DNA of 64,000 nt from Demequina sp. NBRC 110054 (lineage in GTDB: Bacteria; Actinomycetota; Actinomycetes; Actinomycetales; Demequinaceae). The notes below the pieces were generated by a model. That model saw nothing but the letters and a program-made list of their open reading frames with translations. It did not search any database and was not told the DNA's origin. A program made the translations under genes and the position numbers. The DNA lies in NCBI RefSeq assembly GCF_002090115.1, contig NZ_BBRK01000004.1:1116001-1180000 (forward strand), read 5' to 3'. Positions 50,865 to 58,717 of the stretch are shown here, one piece after another (position 1 is the first letter of the stretch; every line of letters starts with the position of its first letter).

Positions 50865-53164
50865 GGTCCAAGCGGAGAAGACCGTGGCGTGATCTGGTCA
50901 TGGACTGGTCCGTCGCGGTGGCGGGCACGCGTCGGGCGTGGGGGTTCGTGGCCGCGTCGAGCCTCGCGGGTCTGATCGGCGTGTTCGTGATCGTGGGGGG
51001 CTTCGTCGCCTACGACGCGGGCTACGGGCGCTCGGAGATCGAGGCAGCGCGGTCTTTCGTGCTCACGTCCGAGGAGGGTGGGGGTGCGCTGGTCCAAGGC
51101 GCCGACGCGACATACTACGACGCGACGGCCGACGTCACCGTGGTTGAGTTGATCGACGCCGGCGCGGTGGGTTTACCGCCGGGCGTGGAGCGGCTTCCTG
51201 GGGAAGGGGAGTTGGTGGTGTCGCCGGCGGCGGCGGAACTGATCGAGTCGGATGCGAACTTCGCGGCCCGCTATCCGGGCGAGGTCATCGGGATCGTGGG
51301 CGATGTGGGACTCGTCGGCCCGAACGAGCTGGTGGTGTGGCAGGGCGTCGGAGAGGGCGTGCTCGACGAGGAGCACGCTTTCTATGTGAGCGGGTTCGGG
51401 GAGACCGACCCCGACCACTTCGGTGTCCCCAGCGAAGTGCAGGGGATCGTGCCGGTGCTGGTGGTGGGGTTCCTGCTGCCCGTGGTGGTGCTGTTCTATG
51501 AGGCGGCGAGCAACGGTGCGGAGGGCAGGCAGGTGCGCTTGGCGGCGCTGCGCCTGACGGGCGCGTCGATGCGGCGCCTTCGCCGCATCGCGGTATTCGA
51601 GACGCTGGTCGCGACGCTCCCCGGCGTGCTGCTGGGAACTCTGGCCTTCGGTCCCGTGGCGGGAGTGCTGGCCCCGTTTCTGCCGTTTAGCGGTGGGGTG
51701 TGGCCCGACCAGCTGCGGCCTTCTGCGGGGTTGCTGTTCGCTGTGGTGCTGGCGATGATCAGTCTCGCGGCGGTGGTGGGCTGGTGGTCGTTGGCGCGCG
51801 TGCGCGGTGACTTCCTCTCGGTCGTGAAGCACGCCCGTACCCGAAAGCTCAGGCGCTTGCGACTGGTCTGGCTTGCGGCTGGCCTGATGGTGCTGGGCGG
51901 TGCGACCCTTGGGGACCGGACCGCCGAGGACTGGACCACCACACCAGTGAAACTCCTTGGCGTCGCTGCCGTACTGCTCATGGTGGGGCTAATCCGGGGG
52001 CTGCCGGTAATCGTCAACGAGACGGCACGGCTCGTAGAGCGCGCGGGCGGGTCGTGGGTGCTCGAGCTGGGCGCATCCAAGACCACGTTCTCGCCAGCGG
52101 CGATCTCCCGCGTCGCGACGGGCGCGATGTCCCTCGTGCTCATCTCCGGCATCTTCCTCACTCTGATCCCCCTGGGCGCGAGCACGAACTCCAGGGGCTG
52201 GCGTGAGGCCTTCGACGAGGACTCCTGGGACCTGCTCGTGACGTCTGGTGCAAGCGAGCTCCCAGACCAGGGCGATGTGCTCAAGGGCGTTCGCGAGTTC
52301 GCGTCCGTGGGCAATCTCAATGTCGAGCTGCCTCAGGGTCGGATCGTCTCAGTAGCAGTTGTCGACTGCGCGGAGTTGACAGACCTGTTGGACGGAGCCC
52401 AGGTGTGCGCACCGGGAGGGACGATGGTGAGCGCCAGCTTCCACGGCGACCTCGCAGAGGCGGTCCCCGTCGTTGAGTACGAGGACGACGCGGGCGAGGT
52501 GCTCTACGAAAGTGTCGGCGCCGCGCTCGGCATCACCGCGACGCAGACCGACGACGCTGGCGACATCGAACTCATGACCTGGATTCTCGGTGCCGACGTG
52601 GTTGTCGATTCCGGTGTGATGGAGGGCGCCGAAGAAGGGATCTTTCCCTACACCGTCGTTGCCGATGCCTCCGCCGGTCTCGAGACGGCCCGAACCTCGT
52701 TGATGCACGCGACGAACGGCTCGGCCCGCACCGTGAGGGAGATGATCGCCGAGTCCGAACGCACCACCATCCTGCTACGCAAGGTCGCTCAGATGATTCT
52801 CATCGCGCTGGGCATCGTCGCGGCAGCCACGGTGGCAGCGGCTCTCAGCGGTCACCTGCGCACGGAGAGAGCCGCCTTGATCGACCTGTGGCGGATCGGC
52901 GTGCCAGTGCGTACGGTGCGACGTTCCCTGCTGGTGCAGACCGCGTTCGCCCTGGTGCCGGGCGTCGCCCTCGCACTCCCGCTCGGCATAGCCATGAGCG
53001 CGGTCTTCGTAGGGCTGGATCTCGACCGCTACTACGGGGTGCCGTGGCGGGCCATGACGCTCCTCGCCATAGGGGCGCTCGCCATCCCGCTCGTTACCGC
53101 GGCCACCATGTCATCGACCGTGCGCATCGAGGAGAGGAGTCGCTCGCCGCTCCGGACAGAGTGA
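50861..53164 (+). CDS. FtsX-like ABC permease (cassette C)
   Basis: A 767-aa permease with a double FtsX core: N-terminal helix (GFVAASSLAGLIGVFVIVGG), extracytoplasmic domain, first core with GRQVRLAALRLTGASMRRLR, a middle pair of helices, a second extracytoplasmic domain and a last core with LRTERAALIDLWRIGVPVRT. The GTG start overlaps the ATPase. It is only distantly similar to the six permeases at 5.4-17.9 kb, so it was not copied from them. Followed by the cassette right end 65 nt later. Confidence 0.9.
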   Translation: MRSKRRRPWRDLVMDWSVAVAGTRRAWGFVAASSLAGLIGVFVIVGGFVAYDAGYGRSEIEAARSFVLTSEEGGGALVQGADATYYDATADVTVVELIDAGAVGLPPGVERLPGEGELVVSPAAAELIESDANFAARYPGEVIGIVGDVGLVGPNELVVWQGVGEGVLDEEHAFYVSGFGETDPDHFGVPSEVQGIVPVLVVGFLLPVVVLFYEAASNGAEGRQVRLAALRLTGASMRRLRRIAVFETLVATLPGVLLGTLAFGPVAGVLAPFLPFSGGVWPDQLRPSAGLLFAVVLAMISLAAVVGWWSLARVRGDFLSVVKHARTRKLRRLRLVWLAAGLMVLGGATLGDRTAEDWTTTPVKLLGVAAVLLMVGLIRGLPVIVNETARLVERAGGSWVLELGASKTTFSPAAISRVATGAMSLVLISGIFLTLIPLGASTNSRGWREAFDEDSWDLLVTSGASELPDQGDVLKGVREFASVGNLNVELPQGRIVSVAVVDCAELTDLLDGAQVCAPGGTMVSASFHGDLAEAVPVVEYEDDAGEVLYESVGAALGITATQTDDAGDIELMTWILGADVVVDSGVMEGAEEGIFPYTVVADASAGLETARTSLMHATNGSARTVREMIAESERTTILLRKVAQMILIALGIVAAATVAAALSGHLRTERAALIDLWRIGVPVRTVRRSLLVQTAFALVPGVALALPLGIAMSAVFVGLDLDRYYGVPWRAMTLLAIGALAIPLVTAATMSSTVRIEERSRSPLRTE

Positions 53165-53228
53165 CGAACCTGCTCGCACTCGGAGGCGAATCCTGGCTGC
53201 CGGGCCATCGGCGAGGTTCAGGAATTTT

Positions 53229-53310
53229 CAGTCAAGGTTTCAAAGTGCGGGGTCGGCACCAAACAGTCGAGCCGGAGAAACGAAAAACCCCCGCCGTAGC
53301 AGGGGTTTCG
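53229..53310. repeat. Conserved cassette right end 4 with type I terminator
   Basis: 82 bp nearly identical to 62075-62156: CAGTCA, GTGCGGGGTCGGCACC, AAACAGTCGAGCC and the AAACCCC/GGGGTTT stem. Just outside it, 53224-53233 reads ATTTTCAGTC, the same as the anticodon-loop stretch of tRNA-Phe. Confidence 0.87.
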
Positions 53311-53345
53311 TGGCTCCGACCGGCGTCGATCCGGTGACCTTTCGA
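53311..53345 (-). repeat. tRNA-Phe 3' remnant / attachment core 4
   Basis: 35 bp identical to tRNA-Phe nucleotides 39-73. Boundary between cassettes C and D. Confidence 0.92.
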
Positions 53346-53473
53346 ATTGGAGTGCGCCTCTGCTAGGGGTTTTCGCGGGGTGGCATGGTCTTCAGAAGGG
53401 CCAGGTAGACCTGTGAATCGGCTGCCGCGGGCTGTCGGTGGCTGCATCTGAATGTGCGGGATAGATGCGGGGC
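53346..53473. repeat. Conserved cassette left end 4
   Basis: 130-bp block matching those of cassettes A-C, from ATTGGAGTGCGCCTCTGCTA to GGGATAGATGCGGGGC. The GCATCT/AGATGC pair is intact. Confidence 0.87.
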
Positions 53474-53502
53474 TAGACCCGGTGCGAGCCTGGAGGCTGC
53501 CC

Positions 53503-54453
53503 CTACGCGGCGTCCAATGTGATCGTCGCGATCGCGCCACCGCCGTCGACGCCCTTGAGGTCTGCCTTTCCCCCGTGTGCGGACACGATGCTCCGCACGA
53601 GAGGGAGGCCCATGCCGTGTCCGGCGATCGCCGCGGAGTTGGGTGCGCGCCAGAAGCGCTCGAAGGCCTTCTCGGCGTCGGCGTGAGTCAGTCCGGGCCC
53701 GTCGTCTGTGACGGTGAGGAACGCGGACCCTCCGCGACGCGAGACGCGCACCGTGACGCGGCCGTCGGGTCCCGAGTACTTCACGCCGTTGTCGATGAGG
53801 TTGCGCACGGCGCTGACCATGAGGTCGCGTGAGACGCGCACGTCGACGTCGTCCTCGAACTTGAGCGCAACGCGGCCCTCGGCGTCGTGCTCCCGGATCG
53901 CGAGCTCGGTCGCTTCTGCCGCGATCTCGGCCAGGGGAAGGCGTTCGCGGGCCGAGGTGAGCTCCACGCGGTCGTCACGGGACAGCAGGAGAAGTTGCTC
54001 GGTGAGGTGCGACAAGGACTCGACAGTCTCGAGCGAGGTGCGCAGCGACTCCTCGTACTCATCGACGGTGCGACGCTTGAGAAGTGCCCACGACATCTCT
54101 CCCATCAGGATGCCGAGCGGGGTTCTGAACTCGTGCGAGGTCGCGTCGACGAACTGTGATTGCACCTCGTAGCTGCGCCTCAGCGGGCCGAGCGCCAGCC
54201 GCGCCATCGCCCAGCTGACGATCGGCGAGACGACGAGGAGTACGGCGTAGGAGACGAGGAGCACATCGCGTAGGTTCGCGAGCGAGTGGTCGACGGCATC
54301 CTCGCTGGCGACCCCCGTGTCGGTGGAGACGACGTCGAAGTCGAAGGCGAACGTGGCGAACACGTAGATGCCGACGAAGGCGAGCGCGACGACGGCGAGC
54401 ATGATGGCGGTGAAGGCAAGAGTGAGCCTCACGGTGGTCTGGCGGACGATCAT
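53503..54453 (-). CDS. Sensor histidine kinase, EnvZ/BaeS-type (cassette D, system 1)
   Basis: A 316-aa membrane kinase. Two helices (LTLAFTAIMLAVVALAFVGI and VLLVSYAVLLVVSPIVSWAM) flank a short external loop of about 40 residues; then ATSHEFRTPLGILMGEM with the phospho-His, and an HATPase_c domain with VRNLIDNGVKYSG, TDDGPGL and GHGMGLPLVRSIVSAHGG. The small sensor loop suggests an intramembrane or partner-dependent signal, as in kinases linked to antibiotic-exporting ABC systems. Its ATG overlaps the regulator stop. Confidence 0.92.
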   Translation of the reverse strand: MIVRQTTVRLTLAFTAIMLAVVALAFVGIYVFATFAFDFDVVSTDTGVASEDAVDHSLANLRDVLLVSYAVLLVVSPIVSWAMARLALGPLRRSYEVQSQFVDATSHEFRTPLGILMGEMSWALLKRRTVDEYEESLRTSLETVESLSHLTEQLLLLSRDDRVELTSARERLPLAEIAAEATELAIREHDAEGRVALKFEDDVDVRVSRDLMVSAVRNLIDNGVKYSGPDGRVTVRVSRRGGSAFLTVTDDGPGLTHADAEKAFERFWRAPNSAAIAGHGMGLPLVRSIVSAHGGKADLKGVDGGGAIATITLDAA

Positions 54454-55130
54454 GCGCCCGCCCCCATTGCATAGCCGGCGCCGCGGCGTGTCTGGATCGC
54501 GTCGCCCGCGCCGACGGCCTCGAGCTTGCGGCGCAGGTAGCGGATGTAGGTCTGGACCACGTTGGAGTATCCCTCGTAGTTCGAGTCCCACGCGTGGTCG
54601 ATGAGTTCGCTGGTGCTGACGACGCGTCCCGCGTTGCGCATCAGGTACTCGAGAACGGCGAACTCCTTGGCGGTGAGCTCGATGCCCTGGCCGTGGACGG
54701 TGACCGCCCGCGACGCAGGGTCGAGCTCCACCTCGCCGACCGACAGGACAGGGGTGTCTGCTTTGGGGGAGCGTCGCAGCAGCGCACGTACCCGCGCCAG
54801 CAGTTCGAGCACGTGGATCGGCTTGACCACGTAGTCGTCGGCGCCGCCGTCCAATCCGGTGACCCGGTTGGCGATCGTGCCCATCGCGGTGAGCATCAGG
54901 ATCGGCACGTCCGGGTCGGACCGGCGCATCTCGGCGCAAAGCTCGTAGCCGTCGATCGGCGAACCCGCCAGCATGACGTCGAGGATGAGCAGGTCGTATG
55001 ACTCGACCGCCGCCCTCTCGAGGGCCGCATCGGAGGTGTGCGCGACGTCGACCGCGTATCCGGCCTCGGCGAGGCTGCGCTGGATGATGGAGGTGAGTTT
55101 CGGCTCGTCGTCGACTACGAGGACCCGCAT
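54450..55130 (-). CDS. OmpR-family response regulator (cassette D, system 1)
   Basis: A 226-aa regulator. Receiver: VVDDEP, Asp51 in LLILDVML, Thr in LMLTAMG and Lys in YVVKPIHVLEL. A winged-helix DNA-binding domain follows (ELTAKEFAVLEYLMRNAGRV, SNVVQTYIRYLRRKL, RRGAGYAMGA). Its start codon lies inside a GCATCGTCC word (55127-55135). It is 46 nt downstream of the lipoprotein gene and so may be part of the ABC transcript. Confidence 0.95.
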   Translation of the reverse strand: MRVLVVDDEPKLTSIIQRSLAEAGYAVDVAHTSDAALERAAVESYDLLILDVMLAGSPIDGYELCAEMRRSDPDVPILMLTAMGTIANRVTGLDGGADDYVVKPIHVLELLARVRALLRRSPKADTPVLSVGEVELDPASRAVTVHGQGIELTAKEFAVLEYLMRNAGRVVSTSELIDHAWDSNYEGYSNVVQTYIRYLRRKLEAVGAGDAIQTRRGAGYAMGAGA

Positions 55131-55176
55131 CGTCCGTCTCCTTCCCGACCCAGGGGTGTTGTCGATGCTACGCGGG

Positions 55177-55761
55177 TCAGTCCGCCTGCTCGCCGGTTCC
55201 TGCGCTCTTCGCGCCGGTACCCATCGCGATCTGGAGCCCCGACGCGGCGACCTCCACGGTGAAGTCGACCTCGTTGGCCGACGAGCGGTAGATGCTGTAG
55301 GCGTTCTCGGGGTAGTGACCGGTGCCTGATCCTCCGTCGAACCACACGGTGACGGTGCCTCCTGCAGGAATGGTCACGCCGTCGAGCGCCTGGTAGTAGG
55401 ACTCCGAGGCGCCGGTGGTGGTGTCGGTCATCGTGTAGTACATCTCGAGGCCGGTCGCCTCCTGTGAGGACGTGTTGGAGATCGTCACCTGAAGGCAGTC
55501 GGGGATGTCCGCGCCCGACGCGTCGGTGTTGTCCTCCACGAGCACTTGGGAGACCTCGAGGCCCGGGGTGGTGGAGTCGTCGACGATGGGGTCGGTGGCG
55601 ACGGGCAGGACGGCGGACGTGGGTGTTGTCGCCGTCGCGGCTGACGTGGACGACGCGGTGGTCGCCGGGGTGGTGGACGTCGAGCATCCGGCGAGGAGCG
55701 CGAGGCCGGCGAGGCCGGCGGTGGTGGCGACCGCGATGCGGCGGCGGAGCGGGTGGTTCAT
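55177..55761 (-). CDS. Lipoprotein attached to the ABC-2 exporter operon
   Basis: A 194-aa lipoprotein. MNHPLRRRIAVATTAGLAGL continues to the lipobox LAGC (Cys26), then a Thr/Ser/Ala spacer to about residue 60 and an Ig-like beta domain (LEVSQVLVEDNTDASGADIP, LQVTISNTSSQEATGLEMYY). This resembles domains that bind or present ligands outside the membrane. ATG 55761 overlaps the preceding permease stop, so it is translated with the exporter. Confidence 0.82.
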   Translation of the reverse strand: MNHPLRRRIAVATTAGLAGLALLAGCSTSTTPATTASSTSAATATTPTSAVLPVATDPIVDDSTTPGLEVSQVLVEDNTDASGADIPDCLQVTISNTSSQEATGLEMYYTMTDTTTGASESYYQALDGVTIPAGGTVTVWFDGGSGTGHYPENAYSIYRSSANEVDFTVEVAASGLQIAMGTGAKSAGTGEQAD

Positions 55762-56729
55762 GAGGCCCTCCTGAGGGTGTGGATGCGGCGGCCGGATGCC
55801 GCTGCGAGAGTGAGTGCGGCGGCCGTGAAGGCGAGCGCGCCGTAGATGTAGCGGAATGTGCCGTCCCATACGAAGGCCAGGCTTTGGCCGTTGTACGTGT
55901 CCTTGATGCCGAGCGTGGCGAAGGTGAAGCGTTCGTAGAGCTTGGAGATGGAGCTGACCTCGAGCCCGTTGCGGGCGCTCTCATAGGCGGTGAAGTGGTC
56001 GAGCACCGCGTGCTCGTCGGCCTTCGCGATTGCGAGGGCTTTGAACAGGCCGCCGGGCACCTGGTTGTCGGGGTCCATCGTGTCTCCGATCTGCGGGATG
56101 ACGAGCACGACCAGGAGCCACGCGACCAGCAGGGTCAGGAGCGCGCCGGTGGAGTTGCGCGTCAGCGTCGTGACGGCGACAGCGACCGCGCTCCAGAACA
56201 GGACGTAGACCCAGCCCGCGATCCCGGCGAGCGCTATTCGCGCGACCTCGTGCAGGCCGATCGCGGCACCGCCGACGGTCGCGACGGAGGCGAGTGCGAT
56301 CACGACGATCGCCGCCATGATCGCCGCCCACAGGACCGCGAGCCCGGCCAGCTTGCCCATCACGATCGAGGTGCCGGAGCGGGTGCGCGTGAGGAGCAGG
56401 TCCACGGTGCCGCGCGACCGTTCCTTCGCGATCGCGCCATAGCCGATCGTGAGGGCGAAGAGCGCTCCGAGCACCTCCACGTACTCCATGCCGCCGCGCA
56501 GCAACGTGAGGGGGAAGAGCTGCGGGGCTGCGGGCGTGACGCCGCTGCCCGACGCGGTGACCTGGGCCACGTACGCCTCGTAGTCGGCCAGCTGTGCGCG
56601 GTAGTCGAGCGAGGCGACGATCACCGACAGGACGACGGCGATGCCGAGCGTGCCGAGCACGATCCAGACGATGCGGTCGCGACGTAGGTCGAGCAGCTCC
56701 TTGCGGGCGAGCGTGAGGGTCTCACTCAT
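55758..56729 (-). CDS. ABC-2-type permease (cassette D, second)
   Basis: A 323-aa permease with six hydrophobic segments. It starts MSETLTLARKELLDLRRDRI, the usual cytoplasmic elbow helix of ABC-2 permeases, followed by WIVLGTLGIAVVLSVIVASL, a long outside loop and AKERSRGTVDLLLTRTRSG, the conserved cytoplasmic loop of the NosY/ABC2_membrane_2 group. Overlaps the first permease gene by 8 nt. Confidence 0.9.
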   Translation of the reverse strand: MSETLTLARKELLDLRRDRIVWIVLGTLGIAVVLSVIVASLDYRAQLADYEAYVAQVTASGSGVTPAAPQLFPLTLLRGGMEYVEVLGALFALTIGYGAIAKERSRGTVDLLLTRTRSGTSIVMGKLAGLAVLWAAIMAAIVVIALASVATVGGAAIGLHEVARIALAGIAGWVYVLFWSAVAVAVTTLTRNSTGALLTLLVAWLLVVLVIPQIGDTMDPDNQVPGGLFKALAIAKADEHAVLDHFTAYESARNGLEVSSISKLYERFTFATLGIKDTYNGQSLAFVWDGTFRYIYGALAFTAAALTLAAASGRRIHTLRRAS

Positions 56730-57618
56730 GGGTTCCTCCGGTAGTCCGGTCGGAGCGGATCAGGATGGCGATCGCGACGGCGACGCATGCGAACAGCGCC
56801 ACGACGATCGCCGATGTCAGAGGTGAGCCCGTGTACGAGGACCCCAGCAAGGCCGCGGAGGCAGTCTTGAAATGCTCGGTGATCGCCAGGGGCGAGAGCA
56901 GCTGGGACAGCCAGGAGAAGGCGCCCGAGTCCTGTGCAGGAAGCGGGACCGGGTTGAGCAGGGAGACGGGCCTGGCCGCGGTGCCGAGCTGCGGCACCAC
57001 GAAGGCGATGGCGGCCCACACGACCACGGGCGCGAGCAATGCGGTGCGCTCGCGCCGCAGCAGCCGTCCCGAGAGGACTCCGATGCCGGCGAAGCCGATC
57101 AGCAGCAGCCAGGTGAGCACCCCGAAGCCCGCGATCGCGAGGGTCTCCGAGGTGGTGAGGGCTCCGCCGACGAGTGCGCTGACGCTGATCCAGGTGATGA
57201 TCTGGGTGATGCCCACGAGGGCCGCGAGCAGGAGGCCGAGCCCGAGCAGCCGTCCCGCCCGCAGCGCGCGTCCGTCCACGGGGCGCGTGCCGATGAGGGC
57301 CGCGGTCTCGGCCCTGCGGTCGCGCAGCGCGGACTGCACGCCGAGGGTGGCCGCCATGAGTGAGCCGATGAGCAGGACGTAGATGACGGTGTTGCGCACG
57401 TAGTACAGCGGCGACACGTCGGTGAACGGGTTGGGCTGGGTGGTGAGCCCGTCTGCCAGCACCTGGTCGTAGATCGAGGTGACGGTCACGGAGGTGCGCC
57501 AGCCGATGAACGTGGATGCGGCCACCATGCCGAGGAACGCGGCCACGAGCGCGTACGGCGCCTTCGCGCGCACGCTCGCGAGCAGCTCGTGACGGGCGGC
57601 GGTGAGGACGGTGCTCAT
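56722..57618 (-). CDS. ABC-2-type permease (cassette D, first)
   Basis: A 298-aa permease: MSTVLTAARHELLASVRAKA elbow helix, YALVAAFLGMVAASTFIGW first helix, an external loop of about 50 residues, ALRDRRAETAALIGTRPVDG as cytoplasmic loop, and four further helices. It pairs with the second permease to form a heterodimeric channel on the ATPase encoded just upstream (4-nt overlap). Substrate unknown; a peptide or antibiotic is plausible from the linked two-component systems. Confidence 0.9.
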   Translation of the reverse strand: MSTVLTAARHELLASVRAKAPYALVAAFLGMVAASTFIGWRTSVTVTSIYDQVLADGLTTQPNPFTDVSPLYYVRNTVIYVLLIGSLMAATLGVQSALRDRRAETAALIGTRPVDGRALRAGRLLGLGLLLAALVGITQIITWISVSALVGGALTTSETLAIAGFGVLTWLLLIGFAGIGVLSGRLLRRERTALLAPVVVWAAIAFVVPQLGTAARPVSLLNPVPLPAQDSGAFSWLSQLLSPLAITEHFKTASAALLGSSYTGSPLTSAIVVALFACVAVAIAILIRSDRTTGGTHE

Positions 57619-58349
57619 GAGGTGGTGGTCCCCGCCGCGAAGTAGGCGCGCTCGAGCGCGTCCTCGGTGGGGAAGGCGCCCACCGTGTCGGCGAGCGTGC
57701 CGTGGTGCACCAGGCGGCCTGATCGCAGGATCCCGATGCTGGTGCAGGTCTTCGTCACCTCGGACAGCAGGTGGGTGTTCATGAAGATGGTGGTGCCCCA
57801 GTCCGTGTTGACCCGCAGGATCAGCTCGCGTAGCGCCTTGACGCCTTCGGGGTCCAGGCCCGAGGTGGGCTCGTCAAGGAACAGCACCGCGGGCTGGTGG
57901 ATCAACGCCTGCGCCAGGCCGACGCGCTGGCGCATGCCCTTGGAGAACGTCCCGACTCGTTCGCGGTCGTGGCCGGTGAAGCCTACGAACTCCAGCACCT
58001 CGCCGATGCGGGCCTCGGGGCGTCGCAGACCGGACAGGCGGGCGAAGAAGGTGAGGTTCTCCATCGTGGTGAGGTCGTCGTAGAAGGAGACGTTCTCGGG
58101 CAGGTAGCCGAGCGATCGGCGTACCTCCTGGGCTGCGTCGCGCACGTCGTGGCCCGCGACGGACGCGGTACCTGAGGTGGCCTTCAGGAGCGTGGTCAGG
58201 ATGCTCACGGTGGTGGTCTTGCCGGCGCCGTTGTGGCCGAGCAGGCCGAAGATCTCGCCCTCGGGGATGTCCAAGGTGAGGTCGTCGAGGGCTGTGGTGG
58301 GGCCGTACCTGTGGGTGAGACTCTGGATGGAGATGGCTGCTGTCGTCAT
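57615..58349 (-). CDS. ABC-2 exporter ATPase, CcmA/NatA-like (cassette D)
   Basis: A 244-aa ATPase: Walker A GLLGHNGAGKTTTVSILTTL, Q-loop GYLPENVSFYDDLTTMENL, signature FSKGMRQRVGLAQAL, Walker B AVLFLDEPTSGLDPEG and switch His in NTHLLSE. The SKGMRQR signature and GLDP after Walker B place it with CcmA/NatA/DRA exporters. ATG 58349 has a TAGCGT box 7 nt upstream, pointing to a leaderless transcript; the open frame extends further but lacks similarity. Confidence 0.92.
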   Translation of the reverse strand: MTTAAISIQSLTHRYGPTTALDDLTLDIPEGEIFGLLGHNGAGKTTTVSILTTLLKATSGTASVAGHDVRDAAQEVRRSLGYLPENVSFYDDLTTMENLTFFARLSGLRRPEARIGEVLEFVGFTGHDRERVGTFSKGMRQRVGLAQALIHQPAVLFLDEPTSGLDPEGVKALRELILRVNTDWGTTIFMNTHLLSEVTKTCTSIGILRSGRLVHHGTLADTVGAFPTEDALERAYFAAGTTTS

Positions 58350-58426
58350 GCGGACGACGCTAGGGAGGGGTTGATGGGAGGACGATGAGAGGGCGCTGGC
58401 CGGCATCGTGCCAGGGGCGATGCCGG

Positions 58427-58717
58427 TCAGGCGGGCGGGGGGAGATCCCTGGGCGCGCCGAGGCGATGGGCGAGCACCGTCACGAGGCCCACCGTGCGGG
58501 TCTGGTCGAGCGCGGGTACGAGCGCCGCATGGATGGCCTGGCGCGCGATGGGCCGCACTGCGACGCGCGGAGTCACGCCGAGTGCCAGCCACGCCTCCAC
58601 CTGATCCCCATGGTCGCTCAGCCCCGCCTCGAGCCGCAGGTCCGTGAGGGCCAGAGCCCCGATGGCCACGGCGAGCAGCAGCGCGACGCCGACCGCCGTG
58701 TTCCTGGTGATCGTCAC
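58427..58717 (-). CDS. Small membrane-associated protein downstream of the kinase
   Basis: A 96-aa protein with one N-terminal hydrophobic segment (NTAVGVALLLAVAIGALALT) followed by a mostly soluble part (VEAWLALGVTPRVAVRPIAR). GTG start overlapping the kinase stop by 4 nt (GTGA), which supports translation. No family recognised; perhaps an accessory of the sensor system. Confidence 0.55.
   Translation of the reverse strand: MTITRNTAVGVALLLAVAIGALALTDLRLEAGLSDHGDQVEAWLALGVTPRVAVRPIARQAIHAALVPALDQTRTVGLVTVLAHRLGAPRDLPPPA

Larger units (their letters stand above)
48183..53345. mobile_element. Cassette C (5.16 kb): secreted protein, lipoprotein, MacB-like ABC pair, no integrase
   Basis: Unit between cores 3 and 4: left end (48183-48310), about 400 bp without a clear gene, four coupled plus-strand genes, right end (53229-53310) and core 4. 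Base composition in 48.5-50.1 kb is visibly less GC-rich than the core genome. Confidence 0.7.

Noticed and set aside
44034..53345. tRNA-Phe remnants as extra or pseudo tRNA genes
   Set aside because: Each has only nucleotides 39-73; without the acceptor 5' strand, D arm and anticodon they cannot be tRNAs and are better read as attachment cores.
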